A stretch of DNA of 33,592 nt from an archaeon (GCA_023245565.1 JAHFKB010000008.1:1-33592), one strand, 5' to 3'; shown: positions 9,254-18,679, counted from the first letter of the stretch. The notes: generated by a model not told the origin, from the sequence alone. Numbers and translations are program-made.

Positions 9254-9766
9254 ATGAACAATATCACATTCTCAAGCGACACTAAAATAATAACTTTAAA
9301 AGAAATATTAGAAACCAAAAGATTAGGAGAATCATATTTTAAAACTAAAATAGATCCAGATCAATTTCCAGCAACAAACAAAAGTGCAGAATGGACATAC
9401 AAGAAAATACAGAATTTTATAAATATTATAAAATATAAGAATAAAATTATAGGGTTTACATTTATCATACCTTCAAATAAAAAATTAATGAAGTATTTTA
9501 TATCAAATAAAATAACTGAAAGAGAATTGTATGAGAAAAGCAAAAAATTAAAATTAAATTTTGAAACATTATACTTATGTGCTGCATTCATTAATAAAGA
9601 ATTTAGGAGAGAAAGTCTAGCTCTTAAAGCGTTTATCAAAACAATAAAAAATAACTCAAATAAAAACACATTTTTATTCTACTGGGCTTATTCTAAAGAA
9701 GGTGAAAAACTAGCAAAGAAAATTGGAAAAATAACAAAATTAAAAATATTAAAAAGAAAAAGTTAG
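9254..9766 (+). CDS. Hypothetical protein, possibly GNAT-like acyltransferase
   Basis: KNKIIGFTFIIPSNK ... FETLYLCAAFINKEFRRESLALKAFIKTI is GNAT-like in order; weak. Confidence 0.4.
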   Translation: MNNITFSSDTKIITLKEILETKRLGESYFKTKIDPDQFPATNKSAEWTYKKIQNFINIIKYKNKIIGFTFIIPSNKKLMKYFISNKITERELYEKSKKLKLNFETLYLCAAFINKEFRRESLALKAFIKTIKNNSNKNTFLFYWAYSKEGEKLAKKIGKITKLKILKRKS

Positions 9767-10134
9767 AATTCTTCAAATTGTTCCATCTCTTTTAAGAAAC
9801 CTTTCTTCCTTAACCAATCAACTTGACCATGTTTATATTTGAAAATTACATCACCCTTTTCATCTCCACCTAATTCCCAGGGCTCTATTAATAATAAATC
9901 TCCTTCTCTAACCCATAATTTTTTCTTTAATCTTCCAGGAACTCTGCATATTCTAGTTTTTCCATCTAAGCATCTAACTCTCATCCTGCTTCCACCCAAT
10001 CTCTGTTCTAGAATACCAAATGTTTGTTTTCCTCTAGGAATCTTAACTCTTCCAACATCTTGTTGTTCTTCACCATCAGAACTATCTGAAGTCTCAACAA
10101 AATCCTTATCTAATTTATCTTGCATCAAAAACAA
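9763..10134 (-). CDS. eif1A: Translation initiation factor aIF1A
   Basis: GILEQRLGGSRMRVRCLDGKTRICRVPGRLKKKLWVREGDLLLIEPWELGGDEKGDVIFKY. Confidence 0.96.
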   Translation of the reverse strand: MFLMQDKLDKDFVETSDSSDGEEQQDVGRVKIPRGKQTFGILEQRLGGSRMRVRCLDGKTRICRVPGRLKKKLWVREGDLLLIEPWELGGDEKGDVIFKYKHGQVDWLRKKGFLKEMEQFEEF

Positions 10135-10164
10135 AATAAAACAGAATATTTAAAGCTATTGAAA

Positions 10165-10482
10165 TTATTCCAATCTAAATAAAATAGTAGCCCTATAAAC
10201 TAATTTACTAGTCATTTTATGCTGCCCATATAAAGCCTTACTAATAATAACTTTAGAATTTTTATATTTCTTTTTCAATTGTTTAGCTAAAGTCCCTCTA
10301 GCAAATTTTTGATTACTTAAATAAATATCACATCCAGTTTTTAATTCTTCAATTTTAGAAACAGTAACATCATTCCTAGCACTAATTAATTCAAAAATAA
10401 AATCTAAAACTTCTTTTTTAGCAGGCCTTATTTGAACTATTGCTTCATAATATTCAGCATGCCTATCATTATTTTTTTTCAT
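10165..10482 (-). CDS. NMD3-related short protein (partial NMD3-like domain)
   Basis: MKKNNDRHAEYYEAIVQIRPAKKEVLDFIF...; ORF track start at 10518 is upstream, but ATG at 10482 forms an ATGA overlap with the aIF2-beta stop. Confidence 0.7.
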   Translation of the reverse strand: MKKNNDRHAEYYEAIVQIRPAKKEVLDFIFELISARNDVTVSKIEELKTGCDIYLSNQKFARGTLAKQLKKKYKNSKVIISKALYGQHKMTSKLVYRATILFRLE

Positions 10483-10883
10483 AATTTTATTGCTTTTTGT
10501 GTACCACAAGCAGTACATTTAAGATAAGTTAAATTATCTTTAGTAATAATTTGAGTATCTGGTTTTCCGCAATTACTACAAAGAACATATACCTGAGCAT
10601 ATTGTTGTATTTTTTGATTTATCATGCTACCACTAACTTTTCTTCCTAAAACTAATCTTGGTCCATCAAATACACCAGGAGTTGCTAATTCTTTTAATAA
10701 AAATTTTAAGAAATGATCTTTATCTCTTCTAATATCACTAAGAATTTGATTAAAATTAGTTACAACAGTTTTATTACCTTGAATATGTCCTTTAGCTTTT
10801 GGAATCTCAAATCTCTGAGTAACTAATATTTCTTGAGGTAAAGCCTTAATTGCTTCATCCAGCATTTCTTCATAACTTTTCAT
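10479..10883 (-). CDS. eif2b: Translation initiation factor aIF2 subunit beta
   Basis: C-terminal zinc ribbon YVLCSNCGKPDTQIITKDNLTYLKCTACGTQKAI and preceding KFLLKELATPGVFDGPRLVLGRK. Confidence 0.95.
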   Translation of the reverse strand: MKSYEEMLDEAIKALPQEILVTQRFEIPKAKGHIQGNKTVVTNFNQILSDIRRDKDHFLKFLLKELATPGVFDGPRLVLGRKVSGSMINQKIQQYAQVYVLCSNCGKPDTQIITKDNLTYLKCTACGTQKAIKL

Positions 10884-10935
10884 AATAAGTAAAATAAAGT
10901 AAGTTATATAAAGGTTATTAAATTAAGAAAAATTA

Positions 10936-11451
10936 ATGAGTAAAATATTACTTCAAGAAGAGTACGAAAAAGAAATCCAAGAAAAAATAGCAGATATAAA
11001 AAATATATCTGAATTAATAACTAAATTATTTAAAGAGAAAGGCAGTTCATTTTTAAAAAATATCAGAATACATATAATTGAAGATGTATCTTTTATTCCA
11101 GAAGAATTTAAAGAAGCAAATGAAAGGCCTTTTAGGTTTAATAAAGGATTATTTTATAACATCAATATTAGTAAATCCCTTGGGTTTGGCATTTTAAAAA
11201 AAACAATACTTATAATACAAATTAATTTAAACTTTAATATCATTATTAAGGAAGATTCTTTAGAATTAGAATTTACTAAGGGAGGAACAAGACTTATTGG
11301 AGGAACAGATTATTTTAATATAAAAGATTATAATGAAAAAATGAGAAACTATAAAGAAATTTTATCTAAATTTCAAGATATGAGTGAGGCAATTCGTGAA
11401 CATTTCACAATAGCAAAGAAAAATTTTGAAGTTAAAGTTGAAGAAAATTAA
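10936..11451 (+). CDS. Hypothetical protein
   Basis: 171-aa ORF, no recognised domain. Confidence 0.6.
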   Translation: MSKILLQEEYEKEIQEKIADIKNISELITKLFKEKGSSFLKNIRIHIIEDVSFIPEEFKEANERPFRFNKGLFYNINISKSLGFGILKKTILIIQINLNFNIIIKEDSLELEFTKGGTRLIGGTDYFNIKDYNEKMRNYKEILSKFQDMSEAIREHFTIAKKNFEVKVEEN

Positions 11452-11524
11452 ATTTGAAGTAATAACTATAACCTAAATAATAAAAACTAAGAATATTTAT
11501 AAATTAAAAATTTAATAAAAATAT

Positions 11525-11968
11525 ATGAACATAGTAGATCCTGCTTTAGATTTAATAAATGCAACATTAAGAAGGCAAATTGCAAGATATACAATTCTAG
11601 CAACTGAAGTTTATATAACAGAAAAAAGTTTAACAGATAATGAAAGACCACTAGATAAATCTAAATTAGAACGTGGAATGTGTGGAGACTATTTTTTTAG
11701 TTCAAGATATTTTCAAATTAAAGACCATTTATCTCCAGAAGAGTATATTCCTTGTTCAAACATAGAAGAAGTAAGAAGAGAATTTATTAATAGAAAAGTA
11801 AAAGTAAGTACAATAAACTTACTTAATCAAGCTTATCAAGATCAAGATGATGGAGAAACACTTTACATTAATAAACCATTAACTGAAAAAGAATTATCAG
11901 AATTATCAAAACCTTTTACAAATGAACAAAAAATTCAAATTTTATATCAACAATATATGTCACTCTAA
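11525..11968 (+). CDS. Hypothetical protein
   Basis: 147-aa ORF, TATA-like atttataaat upstream at leaderless spacing. Confidence 0.6.
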   Translation: MNIVDPALDLINATLRRQIARYTILATEVYITEKSLTDNERPLDKSKLERGMCGDYFFSSRYFQIKDHLSPEEYIPCSNIEEVRREFINRKVKVSTINLLNQAYQDQDDGETLYINKPLTEKELSELSKPFTNEQKIQILYQQYMSL

Positions 11969-12636
11969 CCCATAACTCTTAATTTTCCTTTATGTAATTC
12001 AAATACTTCTCCATCTAACAATAATTCAGTAACTAATTTATTTGCACCACTAAATCCACTCTTCTTAACAACTTCATCTAAATCAGCTCCATCTCCAAAA
12101 TCAAGTTTTTCTATTAAACTTAAAACAACTTCTCTATAATTTTCTCCACTACTAATTTTCTCCTCAACAACATTCATAGTCATCTCTTCTTCCTGAACAC
12201 CAATATTATTAGTAACAACTTCAACTCTTTTAACTTCTCCATATAATTTAACTAATTCTAATTTTCTAATTTTCAACCATAAAGGATTATCTAATTTTCT
12301 TATAATTTCAGGAGCAACATAAATAATACCATTATATTGTTTTACTTTTCCAACTAAAATAACTAAATCCCCAATTTCAACATCAGAGAATAAATTACTG
12401 CCATCATTCCAAGATCTTAATTTTAAAATTCCAGAACCATCATCTAAATTAAAAGAAATATTTCCTTCACCTTCAAACCTATCAATAATACTTCCCATAA
12501 TATTTACTCTAGAAACTTTAATACCTCTAACATTAACAACACCAGCATCAAATTGATCTAAACCTTTAGAATATTCCCCGCTAATTAAATCTGCAATCCA
12601 AACTTTACATGCTGTATTTCTTTTTACACTTTCCAT
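11965..12636 (-). CDS. RPA32-like OB-fold single-stranded DNA-binding protein
   Basis: OB-fold region VNIMGSIIDRFEGEGNISFNLDDGSGILKLRSWND...DLVILVGKVKQYNGIIYVAPEIIRKL; C-terminal winged-helix-like; 1 nt after the mcm stop. Confidence 0.8.
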   Translation of the reverse strand: MESVKRNTACKVWIADLISGEYSKGLDQFDAGVVNVRGIKVSRVNIMGSIIDRFEGEGNISFNLDDGSGILKLRSWNDGSNLFSDVEIGDLVILVGKVKQYNGIIYVAPEIIRKLDNPLWLKIRKLELVKLYGEVKRVEVVTNNIGVQEEEMTMNVVEEKISSGENYREVVLSLIEKLDFGDGADLDEVVKKSGFSGANKLVTELLLDGEVFELHKGKLRVMG

Positions 12637-12637
12637 T

Positions 12638-15600
12638 TTATCTAACCCTCGCTATAAAATTTCTCTTAGGCTCAAATATATCACCATTTTTTTTAAGTTG
12701 ATCAATAGCTTCTTCAACTTTACTTTCTTCTATGCCTTTAGAAGCTGCCTGAGATATTATTTCTTCAATAGGTATTTCTTTTAAACCTTTTCCTTCTAAA
12801 TCCATAATTATTTCTTTAACTGAAATTATTTTACTTCTAGTAGAAGCACTAATTCCAGAACTAACTCTATCAATATCAATTTGTCCAGTTTCAGGATCAA
12901 ATCCAACTTGCATTAAACAATGTCTTAATAAATCAATTGCTCTTTTAGCATCTTCCTTAGAAACTTTATCATCTAATCTAACTCTAGCAGAAGCTTCTGA
13001 TAATCTTAATACTCCTTCTAATTGTCTAGCAGAAATTGGAATTGGTTTAACTCCAGCATCATCTGCTTTACCAGAATTTCTTAATTGAACATAAAATTCT
13101 TTTATCTCATGAATTGCAGATTTAGTTAAACTAGGTTTTAAATTTCTTTTAGCATATGAAATATATTTTCTTAAAAACTCAACACTAATTTCAGTATTAT
13201 AAATATCATCACTAGTAGAAGATTCTAAAACATGCAAAGCAATTTTTTCATCTCTTTCCCTACTAGGAATATCTCTAACTGGAAATATTAAATCAAATCT
13301 ATTAATTAAAGTACTTGGTAAATCAATTTGTGAAGCAATTGGAGTATAAGGATCAAACCTTCCTAACTTTGGATTTGCAGCTGCTAGTAAAGTAGTTTGA
13401 CAAGTTAAGGTATTACCTTGTATAGTAACTTTACCATTTCTTCTAGTAATGAAAAATCCAGTATTTGTAGCAAAGCAAAATACTTTACCTTTATACTTTA
13501 TTTTTTTAATAGATTTGTTGCTAATAAAAAGTTTGGTTCTATCAGACAAAGAAACCCTATAACTTCTTTTTCTTCCTCTATAGCCTTCTTCATATTGAAT
13601 ATGCATACTAGCAGATTTTCCAATAATAGAAGCAACAGCTTGAAATAAATTAATAAGACTTAATGATGTAGAACTATAAGATTTTTTATCTTTAGATCCA
13701 TCACCTAAAAGCATTGCATTGTAAAGAACCTCTAATTGTTCTTTAGAATATAAAGATAAATTTAAAGAACAACTTTTTTTATCGTCTTTCCCTGAAGCAT
13801 TATTTTTTAAAAAAGTGCAAAGCTGTGTACTAGTAATCTTAAACCAATAGTATTTATCATCTGAAATTTCAGTTAATTTAGAACCTATCAAATTAGAAAA
13901 TTTAAGTAAACATTTTTTAATTTTATCAGCATTTTTACCTTTCTTTTGACTTATAGAAATTGTAGGTTCAGTTTCTATTCCACCTTCAGTTAAATAATAA
14001 CCCAAAAATTCTAACCATAAATCAATAGGGATTTTTTTATCTTTATGTTGATGAGTATATTTTGGATGAATTCTATTCTGTTTATGTTTGATCGCTGGTA
14101 AAATAAAGTATTTCATACTTCTATTATCTAAATTAGCAGCATTTAAAAAATTAAAACAACTATATTTTATATCCTGCGCTTCAACTACTGAATAATTTTT
14201 ATGATTTCTCTCTTTGACTAACATACGATGATTAGGTGTAACTAAAATATCATTTCTTTTGTCTTTAAAGTTATACATTAAATTATCATAATTATAAACA
14301 TAAAGTCCATTATGTTTTAAAAATCTAATTTTATTTATTTTTATATCATAATTAGCTATTTTTAAATCTTTAACTTCAAAATATTTTTTCCAGCCGAATT
14401 CTGTTAATACTTCAGTGTCTTCAGAATAGCAAGCCTGAATATTAGCTTTACTTATTGGAATAATTTGTTGTTCCATTGCAGAATGCAAAGCAGCAGTATC
14501 TTCCTTATCAATTTTATCTAATTCATCAACAGCACATAATCCTTTATTTGCTAAAACTAAAGCTCCAGCTTCTAAACTCCAACCTTTTAAAAATTCATCT
14601 TTAACAACTGATGCAGTCATTCCTGCTCCAGAATTATGACAAACAACGCCGCCAAATCCCCCAATAAAATTTTCATTTCCAGGAACAGAAACATCATAAA
14701 CATAAGGAGAACTTGAATCTACTTCTTCTATTTTTTTAATTCTAACAAATCCTAAATCTCCATTCATCAAAATTTTAAATTCAATTAATTCTTCCATCAA
14801 TTGTTTACCAAACTCAGATAATGAAATCATTACTTGTCTTCCAACCTTAATTTTTGTAAATACTTGTTCATTATCTTTAAAATATTCAAGCACTGATTCA
14901 CCAAAAATGTTTTTTAATTCTGCACCTTCAACAATAATATTTTCATTAATAAAATTTAATCTTTGAAAAAAATGTTTATTTCCTATTCTAGAATAATTTG
15001 CTCTTAAATAATCATTAGAAATTTTAGCTTTAAAGAAATAATCATTCAACAATCTACCTAAACTTTCAAATGGGGGGTTAGTATATCTATTTTTAAATTT
15101 CTTTTTTGGATGAGGCGCCTTTAAATCATATCTAAAACCATTCATTTGTATTTTTCTTCCCTTTATCTCAGATTCTCCATCTTCTAATCTTAAATTACAA
15201 GAAGCAATAATAGATTCTTCCAAATATAAATATAATAAATCAGACATAAGTTCTCTAGATTTAGTAACTCCTGCATCTCCAGCAATATATCCTTTAATAA
15301 ATTCTCTTTTTATTTCAGAATTAGAATTTAAAATCAGAACTGGAATCCTTTTAGTTAATGCATATTTACCAACTATTTCAGGAAATAAATATGTAAATTT
15401 TTTATAAGCTTCTCTTCCATAAATTATAACTCTTACACCATTATCTCCGTGAGAATAAGAACGAGCCTCACTACCAAGATATTCTTTTGATATAGTTTTA
15501 ATATCATTAATAATCTTATCTTCTGATTTATTAAGTGTAAATTCTATTTTATAAGAACCATCTTTATTTACAATATGACCTTCAGCAATATAATAACCAA

Positions 15601-18229
15601 TCAACCTAGCTAAATGAGATGATAAACTAGATTCAAAATTAAAACTTGGAATTTTAGAAGGAATAATCACACAATCCTTTAATTTTAATTCTGCAGCATC
15701 TTTAGTTATAACATTCCCATTTTCCAAAATAAAAATACTATGGTCTTTAGTAACAGTTATTTGTCTTCCTGATTCTAAAGTAAATTTAATTAATTTCTCA
15801 TTAATTTTATGTCTATAAACAGATCTAATTGTTTTCCATTCTAATTTTTTATTACCAAAATTAAGAGATAAAGCTTCAAAATTTTCATTTAAATTAACAA
15901 ATTCTCCATCAAGATTACTACAATTTAAATTAACAAATTCTCCAATTTTAATAATTTGCAAAATTCCATTTTTTCTAACCAATAAAGGCTCATTAAAATC
16001 TAAAGAAGCCCCCTTACCAGAAACAAATCTTGCTTTTGGTGCAGCTTTAGAAATAAATTGTAATAATTGAGATTTTCCAGAGTTATGGCAAACAATACCA
16101 TTTGCTATAAAACTATGACTAACTGGAACTTCAAAATCAAAGACATCAATAACTCCAGAAGGTTCAACCTTAACAACTTTCTCCCATCTCTGAAATTTTT
16201 TCCTCTTTTGTATTTCACTTCTATTTTTTACAACTTCTAAAACTTTTTCTATTGCTTTTTTCTTTTTCTCACAATTAAATCCTATGTGTTGTGCAAACAT
16301 TTCAATATCATAAGATCTTCTTATACACAAATTATCTTCAACAATTCTTGAGTGAATTCCAAAATAAAGAAGTAATAATTGAACATCTCTTAAAAGTCCT
16401 GGAGTATGTGATTTTAATTGAATAGAAGTTCTTCCTCTCCCATTACCAAAAGCACACCCATCAGCGTCAAATAACCAGCTAATAAATTTAGCTATAACAT
16501 GTTTAGGACTTTTAAATATTTGTTGAGGAACTCTCTTACTTGATAAAAAAGAAAGTGATTGTGCTACTTGTCTACTATTAATTTCCATAATATGCATAGT
16601 TTGTTTAGAAACAAACTCTCTTATCAAACCATTTCCATCATCTATAGTTTTAATTTTTCCATCACTTTCAACAGAAAGAATGCTTGGTTCAATACTAAAT
16701 ACACTTCTCCATAAATTAGAAATTTTCAAAATTAAATCTGTTTCTTCATCATTAATATAACAAGTAACTCTATAACCCTTTGGATGAATATTTCCATCAC
16801 CAATTATATATCCACACAAAGAAGCTAATTCAGGAGTAAAATTTTCTGGTATATTAATTTCTTTTAATGGTCCTGATTTTTTTTCAACAGGTAAAAAATC
16901 AGTTGGCACAAGTTTCTCAATGTGATTTGGTATTTTAGGCATAACCCTTATTTTAGTATCTAACAAAATTTCATCTGCTCTTTTCCAACCTTCTTTAGTT
17001 AAAAATGGTTGATTATAAGTACAAACAACTTCTTTTCCACTTTCAGTAATTATTTTAAGAACTGGTTGTTTTTTATATTTCTGAAAAACTGTAGCAAAAT
17101 CATAAGCCTTATCTTTACTATCTCTTCTAATTTTAGTAACTACTTCTTTAATTGGTTGTAAATGTTTTTGACCTAAATTTTGAATTTCCTCCATTCCTTT
17201 ATAAAATAAAGCAACTTGTGAATCCCCTGCAATACAACCTGGATCTCCAACTAAAAGTACATGTATATCTCCTCTAGTTGTAGTTCCATCTGGTTTTTCT
17301 CTTCTCACACCGCCAAATAATTGTAATACTAATGCATCTTTAATTCTATCATGTCCATAAATACCTGGAGCAATTGCTTTTGTAAATTTTTCAAAAATTC
17401 TAGAATCTTTAGAAAAAGTAATTATTTTTTCCTCATCTTCCTTAGTTAAAATTAAATCACTATAGTCTTCTTGAACAGGTTCTATATTATTTGCTTCTAA
17501 AATTAAATCATATCTAATAGATTGTGCTCCGCTTTTCAATTGTATAGGAATTTCTTTTACTATTCCATAAACTCTAACTTTACTTCCAGGAGTTGTTCTC
17601 CTTTCCATTTTTGGTTCAACTAAATCTTCTTCAAGAAGTACACTTAATCTTTTAGGTTGTTCTCCACCATACAAACTTTCAGGAGATTCTTCTAATTTCA
17701 AATGTTGAACATCTATTAATTCTTTAGATAATAATCTAAATTTTCCTCTCCAACCGCAACTACATCTAGTTGGCTCTTTAAATTTCTGATCTATTTGTAA
17801 AATTGTAATAGAATTCCCACAACCAGCACATTCAAATTTTGCACTTGTTACTTGGGGTCTTACATCAGATGCTTGTCTAACAATTCCTTCTATAAATAAA
17901 AAACTTCCAAGATGTACACTTCTTACATCACTAATCTTCATTTTTTGAGTTTCAGGTAAATCTTTGAATCTAACTGATATACCTTTAACATCTTGAGGTA
18001 AGTCAAATTGCTCTAAAGCTAATTCTGCAGATTTAATTGTATCTTCTGGATTATCTAATAAATCATCTGCTACTTCATGATTAAAATTTACTAAATCTGA
18101 AAAAGAAATAATTAAAGATTTAGTACCTGATTTAAGAATATCATAAAACTGGCTTTTATAATGTAACTCTATAAATTCTTTAAACACCCCTATTTGATCA
18201 TTAACATCCATATTACCTCTATAACTCAC
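12638..18229 (-). CDS. mcm: MCM replicative helicase precursor containing three inteins (extein about 680 aa)
   Basis: Exteins splice to ...HVLLVGDPG/SGKSQLLQFISKAAPKARFVSGKGA/SGAGMTASVVKDEFLKGWSLEAGALVLANKGLCAVDELDKIDKEDTAALHSAMEQQIIPISKANIQA/TLTCQTTLLAAANPKLGRF. Annotated GTG start; in-frame ATG at 18211 also possible. Confidence 0.96.
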   Translation of the reverse strand: MSYRGNMDVNDQIGVFKEFIELHYKSQFYDILKSGTKSLIISFSDLVNFNHEVADDLLDNPEDTIKSAELALEQFDLPQDVKGISVRFKDLPETQKMKISDVRSVHLGSFLFIEGIVRQASDVRPQVTSAKFECAGCGNSITILQIDQKFKEPTRCSCGWRGKFRLLSKELIDVQHLKLEESPESLYGGEQPKRLSVLLEEDLVEPKMERRTTPGSKVRVYGIVKEIPIQLKSGAQSIRYDLILEANNIEPVQEDYSDLILTKEDEEKIITFSKDSRIFEKFTKAIAPGIYGHDRIKDALVLQLFGGVRREKPDGTTTRGDIHVLLVGDPGCIAGDSQVALFYKGMEEIQNLGQKHLQPIKEVVTKIRRDSKDKAYDFATVFQKYKKQPVLKIITESGKEVVCTYNQPFLTKEGWKRADEILLDTKIRVMPKIPNHIEKLVPTDFLPVEKKSGPLKEINIPENFTPELASLCGYIIGDGNIHPKGYRVTCYINDEETDLILKISNLWRSVFSIEPSILSVESDGKIKTIDDGNGLIREFVSKQTMHIMEINSRQVAQSLSFLSSKRVPQQIFKSPKHVIAKFISWLFDADGCAFGNGRGRTSIQLKSHTPGLLRDVQLLLLYFGIHSRIVEDNLCIRRSYDIEMFAQHIGFNCEKKKKAIEKVLEVVKNRSEIQKRKKFQRWEKVVKVEPSGVIDVFDFEVPVSHSFIANGIVCHNSGKSQLLQFISKAAPKARFVSGKGASLDFNEPLLVRKNGILQIIKIGEFVNLNCSNLDGEFVNLNENFEALSLNFGNKKLEWKTIRSVYRHKINEKLIKFTLESGRQITVTKDHSIFILENGNVITKDAAELKLKDCVIIPSKIPSFNFESSLSSHLARLIGYYIAEGHIVNKDGSYKIEFTLNKSEDKIINDIKTISKEYLGSEARSYSHGDNGVRVIIYGREAYKKFTYLFPEIVGKYALTKRIPVLILNSNSEIKREFIKGYIAGDAGVTKSRELMSDLLYLYLEESIIASCNLRLEDGESEIKGRKIQMNGFRYDLKAPHPKKKFKNRYTNPPFESLGRLLNDYFFKAKISNDYLRANYSRIGNKHFFQRLNFINENIIVEGAELKNIFGESVLEYFKDNEQVFTKIKVGRQVMISLSEFGKQLMEELIEFKILMNGDLGFVRIKKIEEVDSSSPYVYDVSVPGNENFIGGFGGVVCHNSGAGMTASVVKDEFLKGWSLEAGALVLANKGLCAVDELDKIDKEDTAALHSAMEQQIIPISKANIQACYSEDTEVLTEFGWKKYFEVKDLKIANYDIKINKIRFLKHNGLYVYNYDNLMYNFKDKRNDILVTPNHRMLVKERNHKNYSVVEAQDIKYSCFNFLNAANLDNRSMKYFILPAIKHKQNRIHPKYTHQHKDKKIPIDLWLEFLGYYLTEGGIETEPTISISQKKGKNADKIKKCLLKFSNLIGSKLTEISDDKYYWFKITSTQLCTFLKNNASGKDDKKSCSLNLSLYSKEQLEVLYNAMLLGDGSKDKKSYSSTSLSLINLFQAVASIIGKSASMHIQYEEGYRGRKRSYRVSLSDRTKLFISNKSIKKIKYKGKVFCFATNTGFFITRRNGKVTIQGNTLTCQTTLLAAANPKLGRFDPYTPIASQIDLPSTLINRFDLIFPVRDIPSRERDEKIALHVLESSTSDDIYNTEISVEFLRKYISYAKRNLKPSLTKSAIHEIKEFYVQLRNSGKADDAGVKPIPISARQLEGVLRLSEASARVRLDDKVSKEDAKRAIDLLRHCLMQVGFDPETGQIDIDRVSSGISASTRSKIISVKEIIMDLEGKGLKEIPIEEIISQAASKGIEESKVEEAIDQLKKNGDIFEPKRNFIARVR
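13412..14431 (-). mobile_element. MCM intein 3 (340 aa, LAGLIDADG-type) ending Gly-Asn
   Basis: Starts Cys (CYSEDTEVLTEFGW) after KANIQA, ends FFITRRNGKVTIQGN before TLTCQTTLLAAANPK; LAGLIDADG-like FLGYYLTEGGIE and YNAMLLGDGSK. Confidence 0.92.
14633..16006 (-). mobile_element. MCM intein 2 (458 aa, LAGLIDADG-type) with Ser1
   Basis: Starts Ser (SLDFNEPLLVRKNG) after SGKGA, ends GGVVCHN before SGAGMTAS; LAGLIDADG-like LIGYYIAEGHIV and IKGYIAGDAGV. Confidence 0.92.
16082..17236 (-). mobile_element. MCM intein 1 (385 aa, LAGLIDADG endonuclease) inserted in Walker A
   Basis: Starts Cys (CIAGDSQV), ends GIVCHN, +1 Ser; LAGLIDADG-like LCGYIIGDGNIH and FISWLFDADGCAF. Confidence 0.95.
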
Positions 18230-18361
18230 ACTTGTTTAAAAAATATACGCTATTTTAAAATATATAATCATTTTAGAATTTATAAAACTTTATAACTGAT
18301 AAGTGAAAGATTTTCAGATAAATTTCCAAAGTTTAAAATATTTAATTAATTCAAACATAAT

Positions 18362-18679
18362 ATGAGTAAAACTCAACCAGGCAGTTTATGGCGTTTAAGA
18401 TCAGGGAAATCTCAGCTTGAAAATTTAGTAATTCTAGAATTAACTCAAGAAAGCATAGCAAGATGGAAAGAAGAATTAGAAGAAAAGAGAAATAATTGTA
18501 AACATGAAAATGCATTAAGATTTGGCCCAACATATACAATAAGATTTGATGGTTCAATGAAAAAAACAAATGGTTATTATTGCCCAGATTGTTTAAAAGA
18601 TAGTAATAACCCAATTGGAAAATACAAAAGAATATTACAAGTTCCAGATGAAGAAATTTTTAAAAGAGTATTATATTAA
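18362..18679 (+). CDS. Small hypothetical zinc-binding-like protein
   Basis: NNCKHEN...GYYCPDCLKDS: Cys/His ligands; leaderless spacing upstream. Confidence 0.6.
   Translation: MSKTQPGSLWRLRSGKSQLENLVILELTQESIARWKEELEEKRNNCKHENALRFGPTYTIRFDGSMKKTNGYYCPDCLKDSNNPIGKYKRILQVPDEEIFKRVLY

Noticed and set aside
9361-9669. Minus-strand ORF inside 9254-9766
   Set aside because: Phe/Leu/Ile-rich artefact of AT-rich antisense reading; no start context.
9839-10153. Plus-strand ORF antisense to aIF1A
   Set aside because: Fully overlaps the strongly supported aIF1A gene.
13418-13648. Plus-strand ORF inside MCM intein 3
   Set aside because: Antisense to a well-supported intein coding frame; no domain resemblance.
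12638-18229. Interpretation of the 1863-aa MCM ORF as a multidomain fusion protein
   Set aside because: The extra segments have intein N-terminal nucleophiles, C-terminal HN/GN motifs and LAGLIDADG motifs, and removing them restores contiguous MCM.
18351-18614. Minus-strand ORF opposite 18362-18679
   Set aside because: Leu-rich antisense artefact; the plus strand has CxxC ligands and promoter spacing.
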